Assembly (NCBI RefSeq): GCF_000473045.1
Contig: NZ_AXAY01000001.1
Location: 124,001-188,000 of the forward strand
DNA length: 64,000 bases
Reading direction: 5' to 3'
DNA from: Bradyrhizobium sp. WSM3983
GTDB taxonomy: Bacteria > Pseudomonadota > Alphaproteobacteria > Rhizobiales > Xanthobacteraceae
Part shown: piece by piece, positions 1 to 7,339 of the stretch
Position numbering within the stretch: position 1 is the stretch's first letter
Layout of the letters: every line of letters starts with the position of its first letter
Translations under genes and position numbers: made by a program
The notes under the pieces: generated by a model
What the model saw: the letters and a program-made list of their open reading frames with translations, nothing else
Databases searched by the model: none
What the model was told of the DNA's origin: nothing

Positions 1-2
1 GC

Positions 3-557
3 ACGCAGTGGTATTTCCAGCGTTACGTGTCGCATCTGCCGGCCGGCGGCGAAATGGTGCTGTTCGACCGCAGCTGGTACAACCGCGCGGGCGTCGAGCG
101 CGTGATGGGCTTCTGCACCGACGAGCAGTATCAGGAGTTTTTCAAGACGGTTCCCGAGTTCGAGCGGATGCTGATCCGCTCCGGCATCATCCTCGTCAAA
201 TACTGGTTCTCCATCACGGACGACGAGCAGCAGTTCCGTTTCACCATGCGCATCAAGGATCCCTTGAAACAGTGGAAGCTGAGCCCGATGGATGTCGAGG
301 CACGCAGCCGCTGGGAGGCCTACACCAAGGCCAAGGAGACCATGCTGGAGCACACGCATCTGCCGGACTCGCCGTGGTGGATCGTCGATGCCGTGGACAA
401 GAAGCGCGCCCGCCTCAACTGCATCGCGCATCTTCTGAGCCAGATGCCGTACCAGGAGGTCGCGCGCGCCCCCGTGGTGCTGCCGCCGCGCGTCCGCAAT
501 CCCGACTATCACCGCGGTCCGATCCCACCGGAGATGTACGTGCCTTCGAAATACTGA
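3..557 (+). CDS. ppk2: Polyphosphate kinase 2 family protein, 5'-truncated by the window edge
   Basis: This is the C-terminal part of a PPK2-family enzyme, which transfers phosphate between polyphosphate and nucleoside di- or triphosphates in the cytoplasm. The frame is open from base 3, so the gene begins upstream of the window. A GTG at 27 is internal, because the residues before it (TQWYFQRY) continue the conserved family block. The lid-region signature LFDRSWYNRAGVERVMGF is at once visible, followed by the FF..VPEFERML and KYWFSI elements typical of PPK2. The C-terminus (PPEMYVPSKY) looks native. A 7-bp hairpin lies 6 bases after the stop and the next gene starts 51 bases on. Family assignment is secure; the polyP-driven versus polyP-synthesising class cannot be decided without the N-terminus. 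Confidence 0.93.
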   Translation, partial: TQWYFQRYVSHLPAGGEMVLFDRSWYNRAGVERVMGFCTDEQYQEFFKTVPEFERMLIRSGIILVKYWFSITDDEQQFRFTMRIKDPLKQWKLSPMDVEARSRWEAYTKAKETMLEHTHLPDSPWWIVDAVDKKRARLNCIAHLLSQMPYQEVARAPVVLPPRVRNPDYHRGPIPPEMYVPSKY

Positions 558-562
558 CGGCA

Positions 563-583
563 CCCGCCGCGCTGACCGGCGGG
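563..583. terminator. Intercistronic hairpin after ppk2
   Basis: Perfect 7-bp arms (CCCGCCG at 563-569 and CGGCGGG at 577-583) close a 7-base loop. There is no T-run, so it may be a weak terminator or an mRNA-stabilising hairpin between ppk2 and the TAXI protein gene. Confidence 0.4.
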
Positions 584-608
584 CGAGCTTCCGGATGAGG
601 AAAGCGAG

Positions 609-2036
609 ATGCCCGAGCCGAGTAATCTGAGCGTAACGAGGGGCGTGCCGTCCCGCCGCCGCAATCGCCTCGGCCCGTGGCTCGCGGTGGCGAGCCTGCT
701 GTCGCTACTGACCGTCGCGCTCGCGCTCGCCTATTGGGCCTGGCAGCCGGCGACGCTGCGCATCGTCGTCGGGCCGGCCGGCAGCGACGACCAGACGCTC
801 GTGCTGGCCATCGCCAAGGCGATCGAGGCAAAGGGCGGCGCCGTGAGGCTGACGCCGATCGAGACCGACGGCACGCTGCAAAGCCTCAATCTGCTCGGTA
901 GTGGCAAGACCGACCTTGCCGTCGCGCGCGGCGACCTCGCCATGCCATCCGACGCCAATTCGGTCGCGATCCTGCGCCGAAACTTTGTGCTACTGTGGGC
1001 GCCGACCGGGCGCAAGGGCGTTCCCAAATCGAAAGTTACGGACATCGCTTCGCTCAGCGGCCGCCGCATCGGCATCGTCGGCCTCGGCGATGCCAATCTC
1101 AATCTGCTACGCGTCATCCTGGGTGAGTCCGGCGTCAATCCGCAGAAGGTGACGACCACCCAGTTCGGCACCGACCGCATTTCCGAGATGACCCAGGACA
1201 CCACGCTCGACGCCTTCATGATGGTGGGCGCGCTCGACGACAAGATCATCGCGGAGACGATTGCCGCCACCACGCGTCTGCGCGGCGAGCCGAAATTCCT
1301 CTCCGTCGACGTTTCCGAGGCCATCGCCGAGCGGCATCCGCTCTACGAATCCGAGGAAATCCCGGCGGGCGCGTTCGCCGCTGCGCCGCAGCGGCCCGAC
1401 GACAAGATCGAGACCATCGCCGTCAATCATCTGATCGTGGCGCCGACCTCGCTGTCCGAGGACGCGGTGGGTGCCTTCACCCGTGAGCTGTTCGCGGTCA
1501 GGCCGTCGCTGGTCAAGGAGTTGCCCGGCGCCAGCCACATCCAGAAGCCCGATACCGACAAGGACGCCGCGCTGCCGGCGCATCCGGGGGCCGCTGCCTA
1601 TATCGACGGCAACGAACGCAGCTTCATCGACAAGTACAGCGACTACATCTGGGGCGTGGTGCTGCTGCTCTCCGGCCTCGGTTCGGTCGCCGCATGGCTG
1701 CGGCATTATCTCCGGCGCGAGGAGCGCAGCGAGAACGCACTGCATCGCGACCGCCTGCTCAACGCGATCTCCAGCGTGCGCGAGGCGACGTCGCTCGACG
1801 ATCTCGCCGCCATGCAGGGCGCCGCCGACGATATTTTGCGCGAAACACTGGTCTGTCACGAGGACGGCGCCATCGAGGACGGCGATCTCGCCGCCTTTGG
1901 CCTCGTGCTGGCGCAATTCCATCAGGCGATCGTCGACCGCCGCGCCGTGATTGCCCAGATCAGACATGCCGACGCCGCACAAAAATCCGACGGCGCGGTG
2001 CTTCAGCCGTTCCCTATTTCCACGGCTGCACGATGA
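609..2036 (+). CDS. TAXI-family solute-binding protein with two membrane anchors
   Basis: The 475-residue protein starts at an ATG behind GAGGAAAG. A membrane segment (about residues 24-46) is followed by a TRAP/TAXI-type substrate-binding domain (about 49-330: LRIVVGPAGSDDQTL, LGSGKTDLAVARGDL, GRRIGIVGLGDANLNLLRVIL). A second membrane segment (about 345-362) and a helical cytoplasmic tail of about 110 residues follow. Ordinary TAXI receptors are secreted, about 320 residues long and work with a TRAP permease. Here no permease gene is adjacent and the second anchor and tail are extra, so a sensory or scaffold role is possible (inference). The 3' end overlaps the convergent dehydrogenase gene by 23 bases. 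Confidence 0.85.
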   Translation: MPEPSNLSVTRGVPSRRRNRLGPWLAVASLLSLLTVALALAYWAWQPATLRIVVGPAGSDDQTLVLAIAKAIEAKGGAVRLTPIETDGTLQSLNLLGSGKTDLAVARGDLAMPSDANSVAILRRNFVLLWAPTGRKGVPKSKVTDIASLSGRRIGIVGLGDANLNLLRVILGESGVNPQKVTTTQFGTDRISEMTQDTTLDAFMMVGALDDKIIAETIAATTRLRGEPKFLSVDVSEAIAERHPLYESEEIPAGAFAAAPQRPDDKIETIAVNHLIVAPTSLSEDAVGAFTRELFAVRPSLVKELPGASHIQKPDTDKDAALPAHPGAAAYIDGNERSFIDKYSDYIWGVVLLLSGLGSVAAWLRHYLRREERSENALHRDRLLNAISSVREATSLDDLAAMQGAADDILRETLVCHEDGAIEDGDLAAFGLVLAQFHQAIVDRRAVIAQIRHADAAQKSDGAVLQPFPISTAAR

Positions 2037-3093
2037 TCTTGGTGTGTGCCTCGGGATTGGCGAGATCGGCGAACGCTTTTGCGACGCCGTCGATGCCGAC
2101 TTCAGCCGTCACCATGGCCGCGGCATCCACCTGCCCTTCGGCGATCAGGCGCAGCGACGCCGCAAACTCCTCCGGCGCGTAGCCCAGCACATACTGAACG
2201 TTGAGCTCCTTCATGATGCCGAGCATGGGCTCGTTTCTATCGCTCTCCATGCAGACGCCGACCACGACGATTTTGGCATCGCGCGGGGCGCCTTCGAACA
2301 CCTGCTGCAGCAGGCCGGGCACACCGACGCATTCGAAGATAATCGCGGGCTTCAGCGCCGGCAGCATGGCCTGGAACGGCGGTCGCGCCGCCTTCTCGTC
2401 CTCCGACATCTGTGCGTGCTCGGCCCAGGTCGCGTAGGGCTGCGATACCCTGGGATCGACGACGATATCGGCACCGAGCTTTGCCGCGAGCGCACGCCGC
2501 GCTGGCGAATAGTCGGCGGCGACGATCGGATGCAGGCCCTTGATCCTGAGCGCGGCGATCACCGCGAGGCCGACCGGCCCACAGCCGATCACCAGCGGCA
2601 CTTCGCTGCCGCTGATGTTTGCTTTCGCCACGGCGTGAACGCCGACCGCGAGCGGCTCGGTCAGCGCGGCATGTTCCGGCGCAAGGCCGTTCGGCACTTC
2701 CAGCAGCAGCGGCTCGCTGAGCAGCATCTGCTCGGCATAGCCACCGACAAAATCGTTGGAATAGCCGATGCCCTTGATGCCCTCCGGCGTCAGCAGCGCG
2801 GGCAGCGAGCACACATGCGTGCCCGGCCTCAGCTTGCGCGCGGTGTCCGGGCCATAGTCGACGATCTCGCAGCAGAACTCGTGGCCGAAGACGACGTCAC
2901 GCGACAGATCCATCGGCGTTCGTCCGGTCTTCTTCGCCATCTCCACCATCCGTGGCGCATGCTGGCGCGCGTGCAGATCGGAGCCGCAGATGCCGCAGGC
3001 GAGCGTCTTGACCAGCACCTGGCCGGGGCCGGGCTTTGGCTCCGCCATCCGGTCGACGACAATCTCACCGTTCCTGAAAATCGCAGCGCGCAT
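2014..3093 (-). CDS. Zinc-type alcohol dehydrogenase (MDR family)
   Basis: A 359-residue medium-chain dehydrogenase, predicted to oxidise an alcohol or sugar alcohol with NAD(P). The catalytic-zinc half has Cys36-Gly-Ser-Asp39 and Gly70-His71-Glu72. The nucleotide-binding fold starts at VIGCGPVGLAVIAAL (about 167-181). The structural-zinc cysteine cluster normally found near residue 95-110 is absent, as in some sorbitol dehydrogenase-like members. The substrate is unknown. Its stop lies 23 bases inside the convergent TAXI protein gene. The upstream neighbour on this strand is an EamA transporter 60 bases away, but no shared function is evident. Confidence 0.88.
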   Translation of the reverse strand: MRAAIFRNGEIVVDRMAEPKPGPGQVLVKTLACGICGSDLHARQHAPRMVEMAKKTGRTPMDLSRDVVFGHEFCCEIVDYGPDTARKLRPGTHVCSLPALLTPEGIKGIGYSNDFVGGYAEQMLLSEPLLLEVPNGLAPEHAALTEPLAVGVHAVAKANISGSEVPLVIGCGPVGLAVIAALRIKGLHPIVAADYSPARRALAAKLGADIVVDPRVSQPYATWAEHAQMSEDEKAARPPFQAMLPALKPAIIFECVGVPGLLQQVFEGAPRDAKIVVVGVCMESDRNEPMLGIMKELNVQYVLGYAPEEFAASLRLIAEGQVDAAAMVTAEVGIDGVAKAFADLANPEAHTKIIVQPWK

Positions 3094-3153
3094 CCGGCTC
3101 CTCCCCTGGTGTTGGAGCCGTTGATAGCACGACGCGGGACGTGCGATCTTGCG

Positions 3154-4191
3154 TCAGGGGTTCGGAGAGCGCGCTGCCTGCACCAAAAGCTGGGCGCGGC
3201 GGATGCGCTCGCGATGGGCGATATACAGACCGCTGGCGACGATGAAGGCTGCGCCGGTGACAGTCCAGACGTCAGGCACTTCGCCGAACAGGAAGAAGCC
3301 CAGAATGCTGACCCAGAGCAGTTGCGTGTAGGAGAACGGCGCCAGCACCGAGGCGTCGCCGTAGCGATAGGCGAGCACGATGATCCACTGGCCCACTGTG
3401 GACGCGACGCCGATCACGATGCCGAGCCCGATCGCAGTCCAGCTCGGCGTCACCCAGACGAACGGCACCATCACGCTGAGGATTGCAACGCCCGTCAGCG
3501 CGGAATAGGCCATGGTGGTGAGGACGGCTTCGCGGCCACTCATCATCCGCGTCAGGATCAGCGCAGCAGCCCAGCAGAACGCCGAAACGATCGGGAAGAA
3601 GGCGGCGACGTGAAATGCGCTCGAGCCCGGCCGCAGGATGATCATCACGCCCGTCAGGCCGATCGCGGTCGCGATCCAGCGGCGCATACCGACCTTCTCG
3701 CTCAGGAAGATGATCGAGAGCGCGGTGACGAACAGCGGCGAGACGAAGCCGGTGGCGGAGGCTTCCGCGATCGGCAGGAAACTCAACCCGGTGATGAAGA
3801 ACAGCGAAGAGCCGAGCAGGGCCGCGCCGCGCATCAATTGCAGGCCGACGCGTTCGGTGCGCATCGCGTGCAGCGGCGAGCCCGGCAGCATCACCGGGGT
3901 GAACATCAGCGCGAAGGTGACGAAGCGGATCCAGGTGATCTCGATCGACGGCAGGCTGGTCGAGAGATATTTCGCGGTGACGTCGGAGCAGCCGAGAAAC
4001 ACCGTCGACAGCAGCACCAGCGCAATGCCCTTGAAGGGATGATCGACGCGCGCAGGTGCACGGCGAGCCTCCTGCTTCTTCTCCGGCACGGGCATGGGAA
4101 TACGGTCGAGCCTTGCGGCTGCGGCGGGCGGCGGTGTCACGGCTGGAACCTGGGAAAACGACGATTCGGGAACGATCGTAAAAAACGACAT
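3154..4191 (-). CDS. EamA/DMT-family transporter
   Basis: An integral inner-membrane protein of about 345 residues with ten predicted membrane helices in two EamA repeats (about residues 50-185 and 205-335). This is the architecture of drug/metabolite exporters and small-molecule permeases. The N-terminal 45 or so residues are Pro/Ala/Arg-rich and cytosolic. I place the start at the ATG at 4191 (MSFFTIVPES), which has GAAAG at usable distance. A GTG 45 bases further upstream lacks a ribosome site. The region upstream is AT-rich. Substrate cannot be inferred. Confidence 0.88.
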   Translation of the reverse strand: MSFFTIVPESSFSQVPAVTPPPAAAARLDRIPMPVPEKKQEARRAPARVDHPFKGIALVLLSTVFLGCSDVTAKYLSTSLPSIEITWIRFVTFALMFTPVMLPGSPLHAMRTERVGLQLMRGAALLGSSLFFITGLSFLPIAEASATGFVSPLFVTALSIIFLSEKVGMRRWIATAIGLTGVMIILRPGSSAFHVAAFFPIVSAFCWAAALILTRMMSGREAVLTTMAYSALTGVAILSVMVPFVWVTPSWTAIGLGIVIGVASTVGQWIIVLAYRYGDASVLAPFSYTQLLWVSILGFFLFGEVPDVWTVTGAAFIVASGLYIAHRERIRRAQLLVQAARSPNP

Positions 4192-4283
4192 ATGCGCCGC
4201 TTTCACAACTTCCGAAAACAGGATGCCGATATGCACTCACGTCTGCGCGCGTCAATACTCCATTAATATTGGGCTTTTGTGCG

Positions 4284-5123
4284 TTACAGCATGGGCAGAC
4301 TGCGCGGCTTCGGACCGCGCGGAAACGCCGCATCCAGCGCCGAAATCTCCTCTTTCGTCAGCACGAGATCGCCGGCGGCCGCATTTTCGCCGGCATGTTC
4401 CGCGGACGACGCCTTCGGGATCGCGAACACCGTAGTCGCACGGGTGAGGAAGCTCAGCGCGACCTGGCGCGGTGTCGCGCGACGCACCTCTGCAATGCGC
4501 GTGAGCACGGCGCCGCCTTGGCTGCGCTCATCGGGAAAATCGTCGTGCCCGAACGGCGAGTAGGCGACCACCGCGACGCCGTGCCGCTCGCACCACGGGA
4601 TCACCGCATGCTCGATCGCGCGCTCCTTGAGGTGATAGAGCACCTGATTGCAGGCGATCCTGCCTTCACCGGAGACATCGAGAATTTCATCGAGATCGTC
4701 GGCGTCGAAATTGGAGACGCCCCAGGACTTGATCTTGCCGGCTTTCACCAGCTCCTCGAAGGCAGCGACGGTGTCTTCAAGATCATAAGAGCCGCGCCAG
4801 TGCAGCAGATAGCAATCGAGCCGATCCGTCTTCAGCCGCTTCAGCGAGCGCTCGCACGCCGTGATGGTGCCGCGACGCGAAGCGTTGCTCGGCAGTACTT
4901 TTGACACCAGGAACACTTCATCTCGCCGGCTCACGATCGCATCGGCAATAACGAGCTCGGCATCGCCATACATCTCGGCGGTGTCGATATGGGTCATGCC
5001 GAGATCGAGCCCGCGCTGCAGTGCCGCGACCGCACGTTTGCGATCGCCATGGTCGAGATACCAGGTGCCCTGCCCGACCACGGAGACGTTGGCACCAGTC
5101 TTGCCGAAGGGATGCGTGTTCAT
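4284..5123 (-). CDS. Aldo/keto reductase
   Basis: A 279-residue NADPH-dependent reductase of the AKR superfamily. The catalytic tetrad is visible as Asp47 and Tyr52 (HIDTAEMYG), Lys75 (LVSKVLP) and His108 (DCYLLHW). The barrel motifs GVSNFDADDLDEI and AIPKASS at the cofactor end are also present. The start is the ATG at 5123, preceded by GGAG at 8 bases; an in-frame start 33 bases upstream has no ribosome site. It would reduce an aldehyde or ketone; substrate unknown. It appears to be a single-gene unit. Confidence 0.92.
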   Translation of the reverse strand: MNTHPFGKTGANVSVVGQGTWYLDHGDRKRAVAALQRGLDLGMTHIDTAEMYGDAELVIADAIVSRRDEVFLVSKVLPSNASRRGTITACERSLKRLKTDRLDCYLLHWRGSYDLEDTVAAFEELVKAGKIKSWGVSNFDADDLDEILDVSGEGRIACNQVLYHLKERAIEHAVIPWCERHGVAVVAYSPFGHDDFPDERSQGGAVLTRIAEVRRATPRQVALSFLTRATTVFAIPKASSAEHAGENAAAGDLVLTKEEISALDAAFPRGPKPRSLPML

Positions 5124-5291
5124 GTTGGTCTCCAGTACCGCTCTTCGCTCAGGCAACCGCCATCAAGCTCAGGAGTTCAATCCGCCGATGTCAACAACCA
5201 GCACGCTGCCGGTCGCCGACTTCGTGATATAGAGCCGATCTTTGTTCGTTGGAACCGTCGATTGGCACACCGGTCGTGCGGCAAGTGCGAT

Positions 5292-7169
5292 CTACCCGCC
5301 CCGCAAGACTCTGAGGGCATTGAGAATCACCGCGACGTCAATGACCTCCTGCAGAATCGCGCCCTCGATCGGCGTCAGATATCCGAACGCAGCGGCCAGC
5401 ATGCCAAGCGTGGACAGGCCGATGCCGGCATAGACACTTTCCAGCGCGATGAAGCGCGTGCGCCGCGCGATCTCAATCGCCGGCACGATACGGTCGAGCG
5501 TGTCGACCAGCAGCACGGCGTCGGCCGCCTCCGCCGACGCCGCCGCGCCCTTGGCGCCCATGGCGACGCCGATATCGGCGGCGGCAAGTGCCGGCGCGTC
5601 GTTGACGCCGTCGCCGACCATCATCACCGGACCCGCCTTGCGCTCGGAGAGGACGACCATGACCTTCTGGTCCGGAGTGAGATCGGCGCGCACTGCATCG
5701 AGGCCGAGACCGGCGGTGACCGCTTCAGCCACGCCTCGGCGGTCGCCGGTAGCGAGCACGATCCGCTCGACGTCGAGATCGCGCAGTTTCACAAGCAGCG
5801 CCGCGGTGCCGGTGCGCAACTCATCGGCCAGCACGATGCAGCCAGCGAGTTGCCCGTCGACCGAGAGCCACACTGCCACGGCGCCTGGAGGGTCGACACC
5901 CTGCGCAGGGCCGAGCTCTTTGCCCAGCGACGCCAGTTGCACGCGGACATAGCTGATGCCGCCGACCGCCGCACGACGCCCCTCGACCGTTCCACGGATA
6001 CCCTCGCCCGGCGTTTCGATCATCTCCCGCGGCACCGCCAGCGCGAGGTGCCGGCGCTGCGCTTCGGCGACCAGCGCCTGCGCGATGACATGCTGCGAGG
6101 CCTGGTCGAGCGAAGCCGCGATGCGGATCACTCCGTCGTCGGTAAAGCCTCCACCGGAGTGGACCGCGACCACTTTCGCCTTGCCGCTAGTCAGCGTGCC
6201 GGTCTTGTCGACCACCAGCGAGCGGATGCGCGCCATGGTCTCCAGCGCCTTGCCGCCCTTGATAAGGATGCCGTGACGTGCCGCACGCGACAGGCCGGCG
6301 ACAATGGCGACGGGCACGGCGAGGATGAGCGGACAAGGCGTCGCTATCACCAGCACCGCAACCATGCGGACCGGATCCCGCGTCCACGCCCACGCGCCGC
6401 CGGCGATTGCCAGCGTCGCGACCAGGAAAACGATCGCGTAACGATCGGCGAGCCGCGCCATCGGCGCTCTGGCACGCTGCGCCGCCTCGACCAAGCGTAC
6501 GATACCGGCATAGGTGCTTTGGGCTGCCGGACGGATGGTGACGAGGTCGAAGGCATCGCCGGCGTTGGTCGCGCCGCTCATTACAGCCTCGCCCGCTTTG
6601 CACTGCACCGGCAGCGACTCACCCGTCAGCGCGGACAGGTCGAGCACTGCAAGCGCGCTTGCTACCGTGCCGTCGGTCGGCACGACCTCGCCCTGGCGGA
6701 TCAACAGACGATCGCCGGTGTCGATCAGCTCGACGTCGACTTCCTCGAGTCGGTGGTCACAATGGCGCATCGCCCGGCGCGGGGCGCGCGCGAGCAGCGC
6801 CGTCATCTCGCGCCGCGCACGGCCTTCGGCAAAATCCTCAAGATATTGTCCGCCGGCATACATCAGCGCGACTACTGTCGCGGCAAGCTCCTCACCGACC
6901 GCGAGCGCCGATGTCATCGAGAGCGCAGCCACAATGTCGAGCCCGACGTCGCCGCGCCTGAGACTCCGTATGATCTCGATCACCAGCGCAAGCAGGACTG
7001 GTAGCGTCGCGATCGTCCAGGCTAGATCGACCCACGCCGGAAAGCCAGACGCGCGCAATACGAAACCAAGCACGAGCCCCGCGGCGGGAATACCGATCAG
7101 GAAGGGCCGAATGGGAACGTCGGATGCGGACACGGAGCAGGCCGGGCGGATTGCGCGAGCGACGAGCAT
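5292..7169 (-). CDS. P1B-type metal-transporting ATPase with TPC motif, no N-terminal metal-binding domain
   Basis: A 625-residue metal-pumping P-type ATPase. Seen: the actuator TGES (ALTGESLPV), membrane metal motif Thr-Pro-Cys-Pro (IATPCPLILAVP), phosphorylation loop DKTGTLT, and hinge GDGVNDAPAL. The usual CPC is TPC, and the nucleotide-domain His-Pro dipeptide reads His-Val (SQHVIAQAL). There is no HMA domain or Cys/His-rich N-terminus. These features separate it from the Cu+ pump FixI elsewhere in the window and from CPC-type Zn pumps, so the metal is uncertain. A FixK-like site lies at 7193-7206. The 7169 ATG is the longest start; a GTG at 7133 would fit that site better. Confidence 0.88.
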   Translation of the reverse strand: MLVARAIRPACSVSASDVPIRPFLIGIPAAGLVLGFVLRASGFPAWVDLAWTIATLPVLLALVIEIIRSLRRGDVGLDIVAALSMTSALAVGEELAATVVALMYAGGQYLEDFAEGRARREMTALLARAPRRAMRHCDHRLEEVDVELIDTGDRLLIRQGEVVPTDGTVASALAVLDLSALTGESLPVQCKAGEAVMSGATNAGDAFDLVTIRPAAQSTYAGIVRLVEAAQRARAPMARLADRYAIVFLVATLAIAGGAWAWTRDPVRMVAVLVIATPCPLILAVPVAIVAGLSRAARHGILIKGGKALETMARIRSLVVDKTGTLTSGKAKVVAVHSGGGFTDDGVIRIAASLDQASQHVIAQALVAEAQRRHLALAVPREMIETPGEGIRGTVEGRRAAVGGISYVRVQLASLGKELGPAQGVDPPGAVAVWLSVDGQLAGCIVLADELRTGTAALLVKLRDLDVERIVLATGDRRGVAEAVTAGLGLDAVRADLTPDQKVMVVLSERKAGPVMMVGDGVNDAPALAAADIGVAMGAKGAAASAEAADAVLLVDTLDRIVPAIEIARRTRFIALESVYAGIGLSTLGMLAAAFGYLTPIEGAILQEVIDVAVILNALRVLRGG

Positions 7170-7192
7170 GGCAGGGAAGGCGAAGTCGAGAG

Positions 7193-7206
7193 ATGACCTG
7201 GATCAA
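7193..7206 (-). promoter_or_regulatory. Imperfect FixK/FNR-type box upstream of the TPC ATPase
   Basis: Read on the minus strand the sequence is TTGATCCAGGTCAT, matching TTGA-N6-TCAA at all but the last base. Centred 30 bases before the longest start codon of the ATPase. If it works at -41.5, transcription would begin near 7158, which would require the downstream GTG start. Confidence 0.4.
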
Positions 7207-7339
7207 GTGTTTCAGCCATCATCTCCGCTGTCATTTCCCGCGACCCCGCTCGTCAGGCTCAAAAGCATGCTCGACCGCGGAAGCTTCGGCGTAGGCGCCG
7301 AGCCCGGCGGCGACACGAGAAACGCAAGAATATGCGTCG

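Noticed and set aside
1951..4266. A 771-codon open frame on the plus strand
   Set aside because: Lies antisense to a clear dehydrogenase and transporter, is rich in Arg/His/Asp as expected of a GC-rich shadow frame, and matches no family.
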